From Phymatolithon calcareum (Eukaryota > Rhodophyta > Florideophyceae > Hapalidiales): 64,000 bases of DNA. Location: positions 1,922,001-1,986,000 of the forward strand of contig OZ345379.1 in the NCBI GenBank assembly GCA_977006965.1, written 5' to 3'. The translations under genes were made by a program, and so were the position numbers. Positions 21,064 to 33,309 of this stretch are shown here, one piece after another (the stretch's first letter is position 1; each line of letters starts with the position of its first letter). The notes beneath the pieces are model-generated. The model had not been told where the DNA came from. It saw nothing but the letters and a program-made list of their open reading frames with translations, and did not search any database.

Positions 21064-23956
21064 TTGCATCGCCCAATTCGAACGCTGTGCCGATCGCCAA
21101 ATCGCTTCCGCTTCGGGGACGTGTCTTTCCCTTCCTTGGGGCAAGTATCACTTCCACTAGCTACTCCAAATGGTGTTCGTCCTATTACTGTGGACTTCGA
21201 CATTGTAAACGCCGACGTTCCGGCGTTACTCGGTCTCGACGTTCTAGATCGCGAAAAGCTCGTCGCGGACACCGTGTTAAATCGACTTGCAAAACGAGTT
21301 TCTTTCGACGTTGAGAACGGTCGAAAGGCATACGTTGACGAGTGGTTTATCCCACTGACTCGCGGTCAGAGCAGTCACGTCTATGTCCTCTTCCATACCG
21401 ACCACCGGACGCACTTCTCATCGGCAGAGCTCAATAAGCTCCATAGGCAATTCTTCCATCCCTCGGCGTCCAAGCTCTTCAACCTCTTGCGGAAGGCTCG
21501 ACCCGAAGATGCCACCCCGGAAACTCGCAAGATCCTACAAGAGATCTCGCAGCGTTGTGACCCTTGTCAACGGATCCAACCGGGACCGGTCCGCTTTCGA
21601 GTTTCGTTTGGAGCAGAGCATGCCCGATTTAATGAGAGAATACTTCTCGACATAATGTACATCGGTAGGTCACCGGTACTGCATGTTGTCGATGAAGGAA
21701 CCCACTTCTCTTCCGCTCGATTCTTGCCGAGCATTTCCACCCTCGATATCTGGGATACCCTGACAACGTGCTGGGCTTCCATATACACCGGACTACCGAA
21801 CAGAATCCATGTGGATCAGGAAAGCCAGCTTGGGAAGAGCGAACCCTTCTTCTCTCTAGCGGCCCGGTCGAACGTCGAAGTCCAAGCAACGGGAATTGAG
21901 GCTCACTCCAGCCTCGGTCTCGGTGAGCGATACCACAAACCGCTCCGGGATACATTTCGAAAGTTGACCCTGGACTACCCAAAGGCACAACACAAAACTC
22001 TCCTCAAACACTCTGTTAAAGCGATGAACGATACGCTGGGGCCCGAAGGGCTTGTCCCGTCTTCGCTTGTCTTTGGTGAGCATCCCCGGATCCATCCCGC
22101 TCTGAGACTCCGAAAGTGCGCGATACACTCAGCGAACGCGCATCTATGGCTAACGCTGCACGATCTGAAATGCAGAAAATAATGGCCAAAATGCGCGTAC
22201 AGCGAGCACTTAAACATGCTGTTACCTCAGCAGCAGACCGATCCTATGAACCGGGAGACCAAGTTCTCGTCTGGCGTGAGAAGGTCGTAAACAACCGCAT
22301 TGGCGAGTGGCTTGGTCCCTTCCCGGTGCTCGCAATGGACGCGATGAAGAAGCTTGTGTACATACAAGACGCAGAAATTGGAAATGCCCGACCCTTCTCC
22401 GTTGCCCAAGTTAAACACTACCGAGCTCCATTGGACATCGCTCGATCCTTCTTCACGGATGTAAGACATGGCCTGAGGCAGTTCTCAAGCTCAGATGACC
22501 ATGAAGACAATGTACACCTTACTGAAGTGCTCGACGCAAATCATCCCCGAGCCAAATCGTCTAAAATGTCCGACGCCAAACGTGCCGAGATTCGTGGCCT
22601 CCTTGATCGCGGGACCTTCAGCATCATCTTGCGCGACGGCGTGCCGACTGATGGCAATGTGCTCCCAGGACGCTTCGTTCTTGCCATCAAGTCGTCTGAA
22701 GATGGCAAGATCAAGTTTAAAGCCCGCTATGTCATCGGCGGTCACCGCGATCGCATGAAGGACATGATGGTACACAGTGCTGCCACACTCCAACCGCAGT
22801 CAATCCGCCTACTCCTTGCCCTCGCCACTATTCACGGCTTCGATATTTGGACTTCCGATGTCCGGCAGGCTTACCTTCAGTCCGCCGAGCCGCTTTCGCG
22901 TGATATATTCATCACGAAACCCGTCCCAGAGTTCGAGCTTAGGCCCGACCAATGCTTGAAGCTCCTCAAGCCGCTATATGGTCTTTGTGACTCTGGGGAT
23001 CTCTGGCACAAGACGTTGGACGAGCATCACCGACACGACCTTGGAATGGACCGCTTCCGTTCCGATCCTGCTCTCTACAAACTCATGGCTGACGGACTAC
23101 ATATCGGATTGAGCGGCGGCTACGTCGACGATCTCCTACGCGCTGGATCTCCCCACTTTCGACGCGTCTCGCGGCGCTAAAACGAGCGATTCGAAATGGG
23201 GGAGGATGAAGAGATCCCTTGCACATTCAGCGGTTTCTCTCTAGATCACCATCGAGATGGTTCACTCGTCCAGCACCAAAACGTCTACTTACAAAAGTTA
23301 GAAGCCCTTCCAATCGACTCTCCGTTCAAGGATTTCCGCACCATGCAAATGCGCTTGGCCTGGCTCGCCAACACTCGCCCCGACTGTCTCTTTGAGATCT
23401 CTCAATTAGCACATGTCACAGAAGATCGCTTCCTGAATGAGAAGTCATCCCTCGTTCCCCGCCTGAACCGGGCGACGAAGTTCGCCATTGACCACAAGTT
23501 TCCACTCAAGATACCCACATCTGCTTCCTCACTGATAAGCATGGGAGCTCTGTCCCCATAAACTTCAAGTCCTATAAGTCGAAGCGAGTTGTCCGTTCTG
23601 CAATGGCTGGCGAGGTTATTGCGTTCAGCGATTTGTTCTACGTGTCCAGCACCTTAGCTGCCGAACTCGGTGATCTCTATGGTCACCACATCCCAGTGCA
23701 GCTCCTCGCAGACTCTAAGAGTCTCTTTGACGTCATCTCGAAAGGGTCCAGGACCTCTGAAAAGCGTACAATGCTCGACATTGCAGCTGCACGGGAGGGC
23801 TCTCGCGATAAGGTGATTTCCGACATTGGATTTGTGCGAAGCTCGCACAATCTGGCCGACGGCTTGACCAAGGCCATGTCTCAGGCGGCACTGCATGAAG
23901 TGATCTCCTCGGGCTTCCTCTCCGTTAATCCGGAACAGTGGATCATTCGCAACTAG
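21064..23956 (+). pseudogene. Copia-1 pol (protease, integrase, RT, RNase H), broken
   Basis: Frame 1 (21064-about 22110): protease tail (PALLGLDVLDRE), GAG-pre-integrase block (LHRQFFHPSASKLF ... CDPCQRIQPGP) and integrase core (LLDIMYIG; RIHVDQESQLG; SSLGLGERYHKPLR). A frameshift near 22110 moves to the RT frame: GRFVLAIKSS, KARYVIGGHRDRM, TSDVRQAYLQS, LLKPLYGL, GGYVDDLL. TAA 23178-23180 interrupts, then RFEMGEDEEIPCTFSGF continues. After another shift near 23530 the RNase H part reads to 23956 (HGSSVPINFKSYKS; ADSKSLFDVIS; HNLADGLTK). The coding is clear but cannot give one protein. Confidence 0.85.
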
Positions 23957-24009
23957 GACTCATTTGTGCACGCTTTACTCATCTATGTACCTTATCCCCC
24001 ACTCTCCTC

Positions 24010-25544
24010 CTACTTGCTACTATCCTTGACTTCCCGCACATCCGTTACACGCAATTCTCGCGCTCTGTCCCCGCCGCATTTCTCCAGAACTTCTGGAGCA
24101 AGCACCAAAGCGCTCGACTCTTCAGAGTCGATGACAACACCACTGTTTGCATCGACAACGACAGCGTGGTCTACTCCCTTCACCGCACGCAAGCGCACAA
24201 TGAACACCCCACTCCGCTTTTCCGCTAGCAGCCGAAATGGCTCAAGCCGATCGGCCTTCTGGATCGCTCGCTGCAGATCCGCGTCACGCATCACCCGGCA
24301 CCGTGTGAATGACTCGCCAACCGCATGGAGCACCTCACCAACAGGCTTCATGTCCGTGTATATGCGGGGATCGGCGTCGACGAATCTCTGCCCTAAATCT
24401 GCGACGCTCTCACCACGTACTGCGAAAGAAGCGTTCACGATCGCCGCTTTTAAGCAGTCATGAGTCGCCGCACGCAATCTCGGCTGCCCATCTCGCTCCA
24501 CTCGCTGCTCTGGCTGCCAAGCGACAGGCTCCCGCTCACCGATACCGGAAGTGATGACCGCCACACCGGGGTGGTGCTGCAAAAAATCGCGGACGCAATC
24601 AGCGACGAAGATGCTGCGCGAGATCCGCGTGCGCCGTCGTGGTTCATCACGCCTGGCCGGGACAAAACAATTTGGTGTAACCGTCCAGAATCGCTCAGCA
24701 CGTGACCCAGGCATCGCATATGTTTGCATGAGGATGGCGCCATCGCGGACGCCTTCAAACAGCGAAATGTCCCACTGCACAGGATGGAACGCATCCATCG
24801 GTGATCTCGCCTGGTCTGTGGCATGAACGACGCGAGTCTCAAGCACCAAGCCCTTAGAGTCCTCACTATTGTCCCCGACCGACAGCGCTTCCACTAGCTA
24901 ACGCCCGCGATGATCGTACTGCGCACGCCGCGTGCGAGAATCCGGCGGGAGAGCCACTACCGCAGGCGAACCGGCCAGCAGCTCCAACGCAGGCCAATGG
25001 TCCCACGTTATCGCCGCGCGTTGCTCCGTGGTTGCAGCATTTTCACGCGCGCCACGTCCTTCCGTCTGCTTTTTGCGGGCGCTGACCGTCCGCGCCACTC
25101 GGCCTTCCGTCTGCCGTTGTGCAAGATCTCCGCTGCCCTTGGACACCTCTGTCACCGCACTTTGCCAGTGCCGAACCCGCGGCATCATCTCAGTGACGAC
25201 TGTTGCCCACTGCGACAAGCGCTGTCGTAGAATACCGCCTTGGGCCATGCCCAACTGGACAGTATTGCTGGTCTCCAGTGAACCGGCATGCATTCCCCAT
25301 GGTGAATTATCCGAGATTTTACTGTTTCTCGTCCTAGCCCAATTGCGCACGTCCTCACGTTCTGCGCTGCTGGAACACGACGGGTCTGCATCCTGCCCAT
25401 CTGCGCCCCCAGTCCCCCTACCACAGCAGTGCTGGCGATGGGCAACAGTTTCTTGTTGCCCAGAAGAGGCAGTACAGCCGTCTCCTGACGTCGCTTCTTC
25501 CCCCCACCGCGCCGTCCGCGCCTCTTCTTCTTGATGCCAGGCAT
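24010..25544 (-). pseudogene. Antisense cargo ORF in Copia-1 with papain-like Cys/His domain
   Basis: Minus-strand frame inside the LTR element. A basic start (MPGIKKKRRGRRGGGKKRRQ, ATG 25542-25544) lies in one frame. The reading then moves to the frame 24898-25310 (Gln/Arg/Glu-rich) and, past a single TAG at 24898-24900, continues in that frame to 24010. The C-terminal 290 codons carry DAFHPVQW, then HDCLKAAIV, GVFIVRLRAVKGVDHAVVVDA and VVIDS. A Cys, a later His followed by hydrophobic strands, and an Asp fit papain-fold peptidases or deubiquitinase-like domains (inference). The same motifs occur at 41.4-42.3 kb. It is not a standard part of copia elements. Function unknown; stop and frameshift suggest decay or unseen splicing. 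Confidence 0.6.
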
Positions 25545-26143
25545 GCCGCCGATGAAGTCTGCGGACCCAGCTGTTCAGCGCGCAATTTTTGGTGGTCCGC
25601 TCTGCCGTTCTACGACGGCAAGTACGACACGCACGCCGTTGTCGCCCGCGCGCTACACGCAGCGCAGCACGCGCGAAGTTGCCTTGGTCCCTGCACCGTC
25701 TCGTGCGAACACGCGCGGCGCGCAAAACGCTTGACTGTGCTTCTCCCTCTGCTGCGCAGAACAGCACCGGAACCGCGCAAATGAATTAGTCGCGCAGTCT
25801 GGCCCCTGGCCGGACACGCCACTCTCGCTGCAGTGCGCTGCTCCCACTTCCGCACCCCCGGCGCACAAGGCGCGCCCGTACGACACGCGCTTCCCGGTGC
25901 TGTTTTCACAGAAGCGCGCACGCGCTACTTGCCAACGCGTGCCCTGTGTGCACTGGCTGCGCACTCGCCTGAAATGGCAACCCGGTGACGGGCATATAGA
26001 GTGCATGCGCTTTTCGGTGTGCCGTTATGATACCCTCTTCGCATTTCGATGTGGTTTTGATTCCCCTTCTTGATTCCCCTTTGGGTTTTGTTTTTATTTT
26101 GATTGATTACCGATAGTGACCACAGCCAGCCCATGGGAGGGAG

Positions 26144-26463
26144 TGTCAATCATACCCCAAACATATGTTGGGGTGCTTACATGGGCTTACACTCTCCGGC
26201 CCCAAGCGGCCGGCGAGTGCCCGTGGTATTACCTATCGTGCGTCCCCTTCGTGCCTTTTCCCTCTTGGTACAATGTCTAAGATCAGTAAACGTGCTATTT
26301 ACTAGGTCCAAGCACCGGTCTCCGCCGGTGCCCATTCTCACTCCGAACAGGTCTCCGACTGTTCATTCATCCCCTTCATTACTCCCTTCCCCGCGCAACC
26401 ACCCAGCCGTCCGATCGTCCGTACGGCGGATCGCGCGAGGCACGGAGATGCCTTCAGACGACA
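26144..26463 (+). repeat. Copia-1 3' LTR
   Basis: 320 bp, matches the 5' LTR except for about two substitutions (for example CTCCGACTG for CTCCGCCTG). It is followed by target copy GTGTG. Confidence 0.92.
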
Positions 26464-26468
26464 GTGTG

Positions 26469-28130
26469 CGCCAAAACTTTCTCTCTTTCTATTTCGTGTG
26501 AAATCGAAACGGGAAAAATATGCACATTTTTTGTATGAGATCAGATGCAGAGAAAAAATTGCATTAGTGCTCCAGATTTCAAAAATTTGAAGGCACGTAA
26601 CTTCCAATGCCATTGAAAACACAATCGATTGTTCGCTTGTGCAAGCGAAATGCAGAACTTTGACCGAAATTTTTTCTTTTTATCTGTGGAGTTCTCTCCA
26701 ATTTTATTCACCTTTCTAACAGGAGGGCTCGTGATCTTTACGAAAGTTGCAAAATATTAGAGCATAAACTTTGGCACATGACAAAAACGTGCATCCCAAA
26801 AATGAAAAGGGTGCTGGAAACGCAACTTAATCGTTTTTTCCGCATAACTTATTTTAGTGATATTTTAAGATACATAATAATTTGAAGAGGTAACTTTGTG
26901 AAGTTAGCTATTGCATCTAAGAAAGCTGTCCGTAGGCAATACGCTTGGCAAAGATAGAAGTAGAAAGCGTCATCAAAGTTTTGCCGAACGTTTGGAAATG
27001 ACAACTGCCGTCAAAATAATTGCAATCGGCAAAGCAAGCGAAATAGTTACGTACACCGACACGTGTAGAAAACGAATTTTTGATTCCATCTAGTCCAATT
27101 AAAAGCCGGTTTAGTCACTGTGCTAGGACTTAGAGAGTAATCTGTATGATGAATCGAAAAAACTGCGTTTCCCGCAGCCTCCCGTGTTCATGAGACGGGT
27201 CATTTTTATGCCCCGTGAAAGGCACTCGACCAAACGTTCGTCTTTTCCGTGACCCTAACGTTCTTCTCTTAGTAACGGCCTGCTGTGACGTTAGTATTAC
27301 TGTGAGTATTAGTTTCAACCTCACAAGTATTAGTTTTCGGAGATCTCCTATAGGTCGGACTCGTAACGATAGATTTAGAGCAGGTCTTTTCCGTTTAGAT
27401 AGTCTAGCCTACTTAAGGCGTTGTGACCTTCTGTCATGGCCTAGCAACCAACTCAACAACCAACAACCACCTCAGTAAAAGGGACCATCTCCTTCAGGAA
27501 AATCGCCATCCATCTCCAGGCTTCGGTCCCGGGTTCGAGAACAACCTCTTTTCGAACAAATCACCATCCACCATTCCCATTCCAACACCAACATTTCAAT
27601 TAACCACCATCGACCTCTCATACCACGTTCCGACCCGAAATTAATTCGGGACAACCGTTCCGCACCCGACGCAGCCAACTAGCGTTGGCGAACAGACTAG
27701 AGCCGTGCGACGAAATCGATGACACGGTTTGTCATAAAGCCAGGTGAAAGTGTATGATAAAAGTTCGATTCTGGCTCAAAAATGAGTTTTTTTCGCTTAG
27801 ATTGCTCTAAACAGCGACCAGTAGAGGACCAAAGAGGCGCAGTGCAAAAAAACGAAATTGGTCTTCTTCGCCTTTAAAAGATCTTTTATACGAAGTAAAA
27901 AAGTTTTATATCGGTGCTGGTAACTACTTGTCCCATGTCGATAAACATCGGCAAAAACTGTACACGTGTTATAGTTCTATGACCATTTCGAACTAAAATT
28001 ATCCCGTCCGTGGTAGATACCGGTAAGGTCGGAGGGTATTAGATCCACCTGAATAGGGCAATAGACCCAAGTGGAACAAGGCTGGGTGTATCCGCCCCCG
28101 GATCGTGCTCCTGCTGTGGCCAGCACGATA
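26469..28130. other. AT-rich intergenic region, no supported gene
   Basis: Only short ORFs without domain signals. A tRNA B-box-like string (GGTTCGAGAAC) near 27532 has no A box at a usable distance and no cloverleaf. Nothing else recognised. Confidence 0.4.
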
Positions 28131-28135
28131 GCGAT

Positions 28136-29409
28136 TTGCGACCTATATCTGCCACACAGGAACAGTTTCTGCGTAGGGTATATGAGTCCTGTACGCAGTC
28201 CGCGAGCATGGGTCCTTTGTTCGCAGCTTGTTACTCTATATGCCGCAAAATTGGCAACGAATCCATGCACCAGCAAGACCCCGGGAAGCGGAGCAAGAAG
28301 GGAAAGGGCTTTAATCGAAAGCGTCAAGAACTCGGCACAGCGGAGGCTGTGTACGAAGCGTTCCGCGAGGTCTATCGTTGCAAGGCAGCGAAGCGCGCGC
28401 CCGTGTCCAGCTATTTTGGAGTGGCGATCTCTTCGCTATCGGTCAAGTCGATTGCCCTCCTCTACTGCTACGGAGACAACGACTTTAATGCCTCATGCAA
28501 TGTCGCTGGCACTCGCACCATGGTAAGGACATAGTGTCATTTTGCGGAGTCAATCGGGCCACTTGACAGCTCACGAAGCTGCTGTGCTCTCTATTACTGT
28601 ATATTTGCCTCTGTGCTGGCTGGTGTCAGCTCGTCGAATTTGCCGAGGAAGTTGACGGGCTTGATTGAAATGTCGCCAGAGTGGTGTGCAGCTGTCCGAT
28701 CGTTCGTCATGTTCAACAGTAAGACGTCGACGGCATCGTCACTGCTCCCTCAGGACGAAGATCTTGAATTAGTATTCAAGCGCGCATGCCTTTTTACCAT
28801 CTCTGCGTATTGGCAATCTGGAACCGTCACAAGAAATCTCGTCGGGTTGCCTGTTGGTCCCGAGGTTGGATACACATCCGAGGGGAGGATGCTAGTTGAG
28901 CTCGATGTGGACGTGCGAAAGAGGAAAGAAAAAACAAGTTCAGATCTAGTGCCTGCAAATGCGGGCAGAACAGCTCTGCAGTCTCTTGTATTTCGGCAAC
29001 GCCAGGCACTGGTTCTCGTACGCGATGCAGATGCTCGCGCCTTGAAAAATTGTGCTCCAATAAGTGTGGCTGCGACCCCGTGCGATGCGCGAACCGCCAA
29101 GGTGGTGTTCGGGGAGCACGGAAGCGCATGGCAGAACAAGAAGCTGCAATAGCAGAACAGGGTTCACATGGACAAGGCCCTTGCCCAATTTCTAATATTT
29201 TAAATACCGGCACGGGCTCTGACAATGCGGAGAGAGCGGACGGTCCCTCTTTCGAACGGCAAGCAGACGGATGTGTGCAGGAGAGCGATGATTCAGCTTC
29301 TTCAATCCCTTCTGACGGCAGTGAAGTAATGGACCTAACAGAATTGACTTATATGGATTACGAAGACATTGAAGTTCCAGGTATAGAGCACGATGAACTT
29401 GGCCTTTAA
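28136..29409 (+). pseudogene. Hypothetical gene with Cys-rich (CxC-type) C-terminus, broken or spliced
   Basis: The first part, 28136-28521, has a basic nuclear-signal-like stretch (KRSKKGKGFNRKR) and ends at ACCATG followed by a good donor GTAAGG. The second part is open from about 28645 to about 28935 (LIEMSPEWCAAV, LVFKRACLFTISAYW). Near an A6 run at about 28930-28935 the reading moves frame, and continues to 29409 as a Cys-rich module: ACKCG..., RCRCSRLEKLC, NKCGCDPVRCANR. That spacing resembles CXC/tesmin-type zinc clusters also seen at the C-termini of some transposon proteins. A basic helix (RGARKRMAEQEAA) and a very acidic tail follow. Family not identified. The frame change may be a real indel, an intron or a read error. 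Confidence 0.45.
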
Positions 29410-30853
29410 CGATTATTAAAGTACGAAAAACTCAATTGCTTCGTCGCGATCCAAGCGGAAAATGTTCCGCAACCCTCTCTTCAAACACTACCAACTTGTT
29501 CGCCTGTGAACAACAGGAGTTTATCCAAACCCGAAGACGGGCTTCAGCATCCACTTTGACGCTTCTCGTGCTCGCGTACGCCTTATTTGACCACGAAAGA
29601 ATTGCGATTTGAGGGAGGCCGGTGCGATTCACGCAAGCGTCGTCTCGCGGCATAATACGCGCTCCAGTAAGGCCACCGGGGGGGGAAGAAGGCAATGATA
29701 CTCCCGCACAGCCCGCCCGCCTGAAAAAGATTGCGCAACAGCCCCTGTGTCGAATACGGAAGAACTGTGAGTCGCACAAAGGGGAAGGACTGCCTCACTG
29801 TGGCGTCCAACGCCACTATCATACTCCTATACAAATAGCTCCCTTCAAAATTGTCATTACAGCTTGAATTACAGCAAGCCCTTACAGATAGCATTACAGT
29901 CATTACAGTACCGTAGGTTTCGATACGAACTTAGATCACTAACGGTCACTGAAGGCAAACCCTAGAAACACTGCTTACAGCTTACAGGTGCTTACACTGT
30001 GTCTGCATCTGGAGACCACAAGGCAGAATTGCGTTCCCATTCCTCGCCGACGCTCGAGGGAAAGTCGCAAATGTTGCTGTATCCGCAATACAGCCCGCGA
30101 GTCCTTCTAATAAAGGCCGAGAGCTCAGTCCGCAATCTCCCATATTTTGGGACGACAGCGTTAACAATTCCCGCTGTTTTGAGAGCATGGGCACGGGGGC
30201 CTGCTGGACTTGTCACAATGTCCGCCCAAACGCGGCGGGGATTAGTTCCCCGCCGAGGTCCATTTCCATTCCCACATGCAGCAGCCACACAGCAGCTTCG
30301 CACTCACGGCATTTTCATCCCCATTCGAACGCATGTCTTCGGACTTTCCGCCTTCGCCCTGCCCAACAGAGGTACCCGTAGTTGATTGTAGCCCTTTATC
30401 TCCACCACGGGGCCGGTTTTGGAGTTTTCGATCCATCCTGCAATCCCAAAAATTTCCGCCGCTCGGTTCCTGAAAGCGCATCGGAACAAAAGAACCACAA
30501 AGGGCAGTGCCAAACCAAAACATTGGGGAGTTAGATTACACTGTTGCGCTTCTTTTCCTATAGTTCAGAACGCTTGACTTACCGGTAACGAGCTGGCCCA
30601 GCTCGATGAGTAGCATGATTCCCCAAGTTCAATTGTTGGTGACGGTTCCCATCCTTCTTCCTAGCCCAGAATCGAGGCCTGATTTGCACTACAGTGACAA
30701 CTGTCCTTTATGATACAGTATGACACATCTTCTCATCAATATGACAAATCGTGTCATCGACCCCCCTGTTTTTCGTCGCGCGGTTCCAGTCTGAGAACAT
30801 CATCCCGCATCTTTCGTCGGGTCACAGTCTGTGTCTGTACGCCATTGGATGCA
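29410..30853. other. Intergenic, no supported gene
   Basis: ORFs on both strands at 29.4-30.5 kb overlap each other and show no motif. I see no element ends. Confidence 0.35.
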
Positions 30854-30903
30854 GTCGATATCATAAACCTTACCTCTCAAGAGGTAACGTTTATGATATC
30901 GAC
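30854..30903. repeat. 50-bp near-perfect palindrome, copy of 8345-8402
   Basis: Centre at about 30878/30879, with two mismatched positions between arms (CTCTCAAGAG; TTACCT against AACGTT). Flanking CCGCCTCCAACAGCGT matches the unit A flank. Confidence 0.85.
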
Positions 30904-31178
30904 CGCCTCCAACAGCGTATGCACGAGCATCATCGGGAGTCACCCCGTGGTGCAGGAGCACTCTTTGTACGTTCATTTATGATATCTGGTGCACATACTC
31001 GTGGACATGTGGGTAACGGTGGATTACACTACACTAAACATTTTTGTACGTGCATTCTTAACAACGCATGTGCGCGCAAAAGGAACGCTCCTCCGTAGTA
31101 GTCGAGGATGCGTGTCTAGTCACGAAAAAACAGGCTCCTAAAATGTGGTTTTATTGTACAAATGGTCGTTTGATGATT

Positions 31179-31571
31179 CTACAATAACGAGAGATACTGC
31201 GCGCATTTAGATGAATCTGAGAGGGGAAGGGAGAAGTTTGTAGAAGAGGAATGCTCAATGGTCTTCCAGGTAGTGTTACGCGCTGCACGACGCACGTCAT
31301 CCGAAACCAGCGCCAACCAAAGTGATCCCCAATTTGGCATCCCGCGCGCATTCTTGCGCCGGTCATCCTCATTCAGCAACAACTTCGCGCCGGCACATAA
31401 TATGTGATTTCGCACGCATATAGTTCTCTCGTTTCCTCTTCCAGGCCTTCTGTTCCCGAGTTCCTGGGACACGCAGTTGCCCACAGACCAGAGGGATAGA
31501 TTTCGCGTCGTGTCAGAATATATCACACCACAATCGGCCGATCGACAGAGAGAGATGATCAATGCACTTAC
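31179..31571 (-). other. Exon-like segment with possible 108-bp intron, unidentified
   Basis: On the minus strand a consensus donor GTAAGT starts at 31571 and an acceptor TGTCCCAG ends at 31464. The following frame to 31179 reads ELGNRRPGRGNERTIC ... LNEDDRRKNARGMPNWG ... LVSDDVRRAARN, which looks like protein sequence but matches no family I know. The upstream exon is not clear. Low confidence. Confidence 0.25.
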
Positions 31572-32600
31572 CATTCTTTCCTCAAAACCATCCTCGTACC
31601 TTTTTCCAATTGGCTATTTAGCCGTATTCCCTTTCCTTTCATGCAGGGCCATTCACACGTTGCCAATCTCTACCAACGCGAAAAGACGCAGAGTCGTCAC
31701 GCGGTTTGGTAACTGCTACTGCCCAGTCCGGTTCAATAGTCATCCAGAAAACGTCTGATCGCTGAGAAGCAAAAATCACAAAGAGGAAGAAATGAGTTTG
31801 AATCAGTGTGGCATTGCCAGAAAAGAAATCGTAAACTCAATGTAATACCTTCATAAGGGCAAAGCCGATGCTGTGCAAAATTGAAACGAGTTCTTCCTCC
31901 TCCGAAGGGCTAGACCGTTTCAGTAAACATGGTCATACGAAAAATGCATGACGGTTCCCGTCCTTTTCATCTCGCCTGCGGCGCACGACGACGTTGAATA
32001 GCTGTGAGATATCAGTAGTTCTCCATAAGCGCCTACAAAACTTCGATCTCTGTGCGCTCGAGACTGGCGCTGACTGCTTGACGCTGCTGCAGCCCTGTAA
32101 AACGTTGCTTTCTTAGCGGTTCCGAGCGCACACGAGCTCTGTGTCCCTGAAGTTCACGTCAACAAACGTTAGAGCTGCCAATGCAGTGTGCTCTCGTCGT
32201 GCTGGGCGAGTCTGTTTTTGGGAGTATACATTTTTCGTTTTGGGTGTCTGATTAAAGCACGGTACACTACAGATTCAAACGAGGGATTTCAGTATTGTCG
32301 TAGGCAAAAAAGCACGTTGCTAATTGACCCTTTCCCCCAAGCGAGGGGGGTCCAGAAGGAACAGAAGTTAGTATTGTAAGCTGCACTACAGTAGCAGCTG
32401 AAACGAATCTCCCTTACAGTCTCAAGAGTGTTGCTGAGGGCGTTTAATATATTCTACATTCAGAAAAAAATTCACCTTCGCAGAGGAATGCTATGATAGT
32501 CCGTAGGAAGCAAATTGCGTTCCGAAGGAACGTGTGCACTAGCAGTCTACCGCGAACAGTGCACGTTCATTGTGAATAATGAAAACAAAATATGTGATCC
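31572..32600. other. Spacer in unit B absent from unit A, no gene seen
   Basis: About 1.7 kb (30.93-32.62 kb) separates the palindrome from the rest of unit B, whereas unit A has under 50 bp there. It is likely an insertion or rearrangement. No clear termini found. Confidence 0.35.
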
Positions 32601-33309
32601 AGTCCAAACGCGGGACTCCGATCATCGAGATGATAGCGTGCAGTGTGCGATGAAACCTGGAAACTCAGAGGACAATTTGTGGTCTGTATGCTTGTATACA
32701 GGTATGAAGGTGGTCTCCAGAAATAATTAAAAATGAAGAGAGTTCAGGAGACTCCTCTCGAATAATTGTCCTCTCGAGTTTCCTCCATTGTGTGCGATGT
32801 ACGCATCACAAGATCTTGCGATGCGATTAGGTGCGCGTCAGAAAAATCTTGCTCGTCCTCGCGCCCATCAGTCACCATGTATACGGTTGAGGAGCCCAAC
32901 GTACGAGCTGCGTAAGCCTGCAGTGTGTACGTACATCATGTAATCTTCTCAGGAAAAGGACGTACGCGGGAAGCTGCGTCAGTGTCGGTGAACGCTTGAG
33001 TTGAGAGCTTCTAAAAAAATTTACAATTTCCCTCAGAGTGCGAACTTCTTATGCCAAGGGTCGACCCATGGCAAGAGATGCTCGAAGTCATCATGACTTC
33101 GCATGATGTGCGTTGTGCACCTGTGCTCTCTGCACTGCATATGTTACTCATGTGGTCTCGTTCGCCCTGAGGCGTGGCATGTTGTAGAGAATGGTACCCA
33201 CTGCATACCGTACAGTACTCAATTCATGGCAGCACTTGCCGATATCGCCTCTGGCGTCGGTACATTACCTGCTTCCTGTGCTTTCATTCCACGAATTAAT
33301 TCGTTTTGC

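Larger units (their letters stand above)
18735..26463 (+). mobile_element. Copia-1: complete but defective Ty1/copia-type LTR element with antisense cargo
   Basis: 320-bp LTRs at 18735-19054 and 26144-26463 begin TGTCAATC and end GACGACA. They differ at only about two positions by eye. A 5-bp target duplication GTGTG lies at 18730-18734 and 26464-26468. A purine tract GGGAGGGAG (26135-26143) abuts the 3' LTR. Order gag, protease, integrase, RT, RNase H is that of copia elements. A further 2 kb between RNase H and the 3' LTR carries an antisense ORF. Coding damage: TAA at 19142-19144 in gag, frameshift near 22110, TAA at 23178-23180 and a frameshift or deletion near 23530. Confidence 0.92.

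Noticed and set aside
24932-25534. 200-codon plus-strand ORF in Copia-1
   Set aside because: Antisense to the cargo ORF; Ser/Pro/Arg/Cys-rich shadow with no domain.
27430-27800. tRNA or tRNA-derived SINE suggested by GGTTCGAGAAC and AGTTCGATTC
   Set aside because: No A box at proper distance and no acceptor or T-stem pairing.
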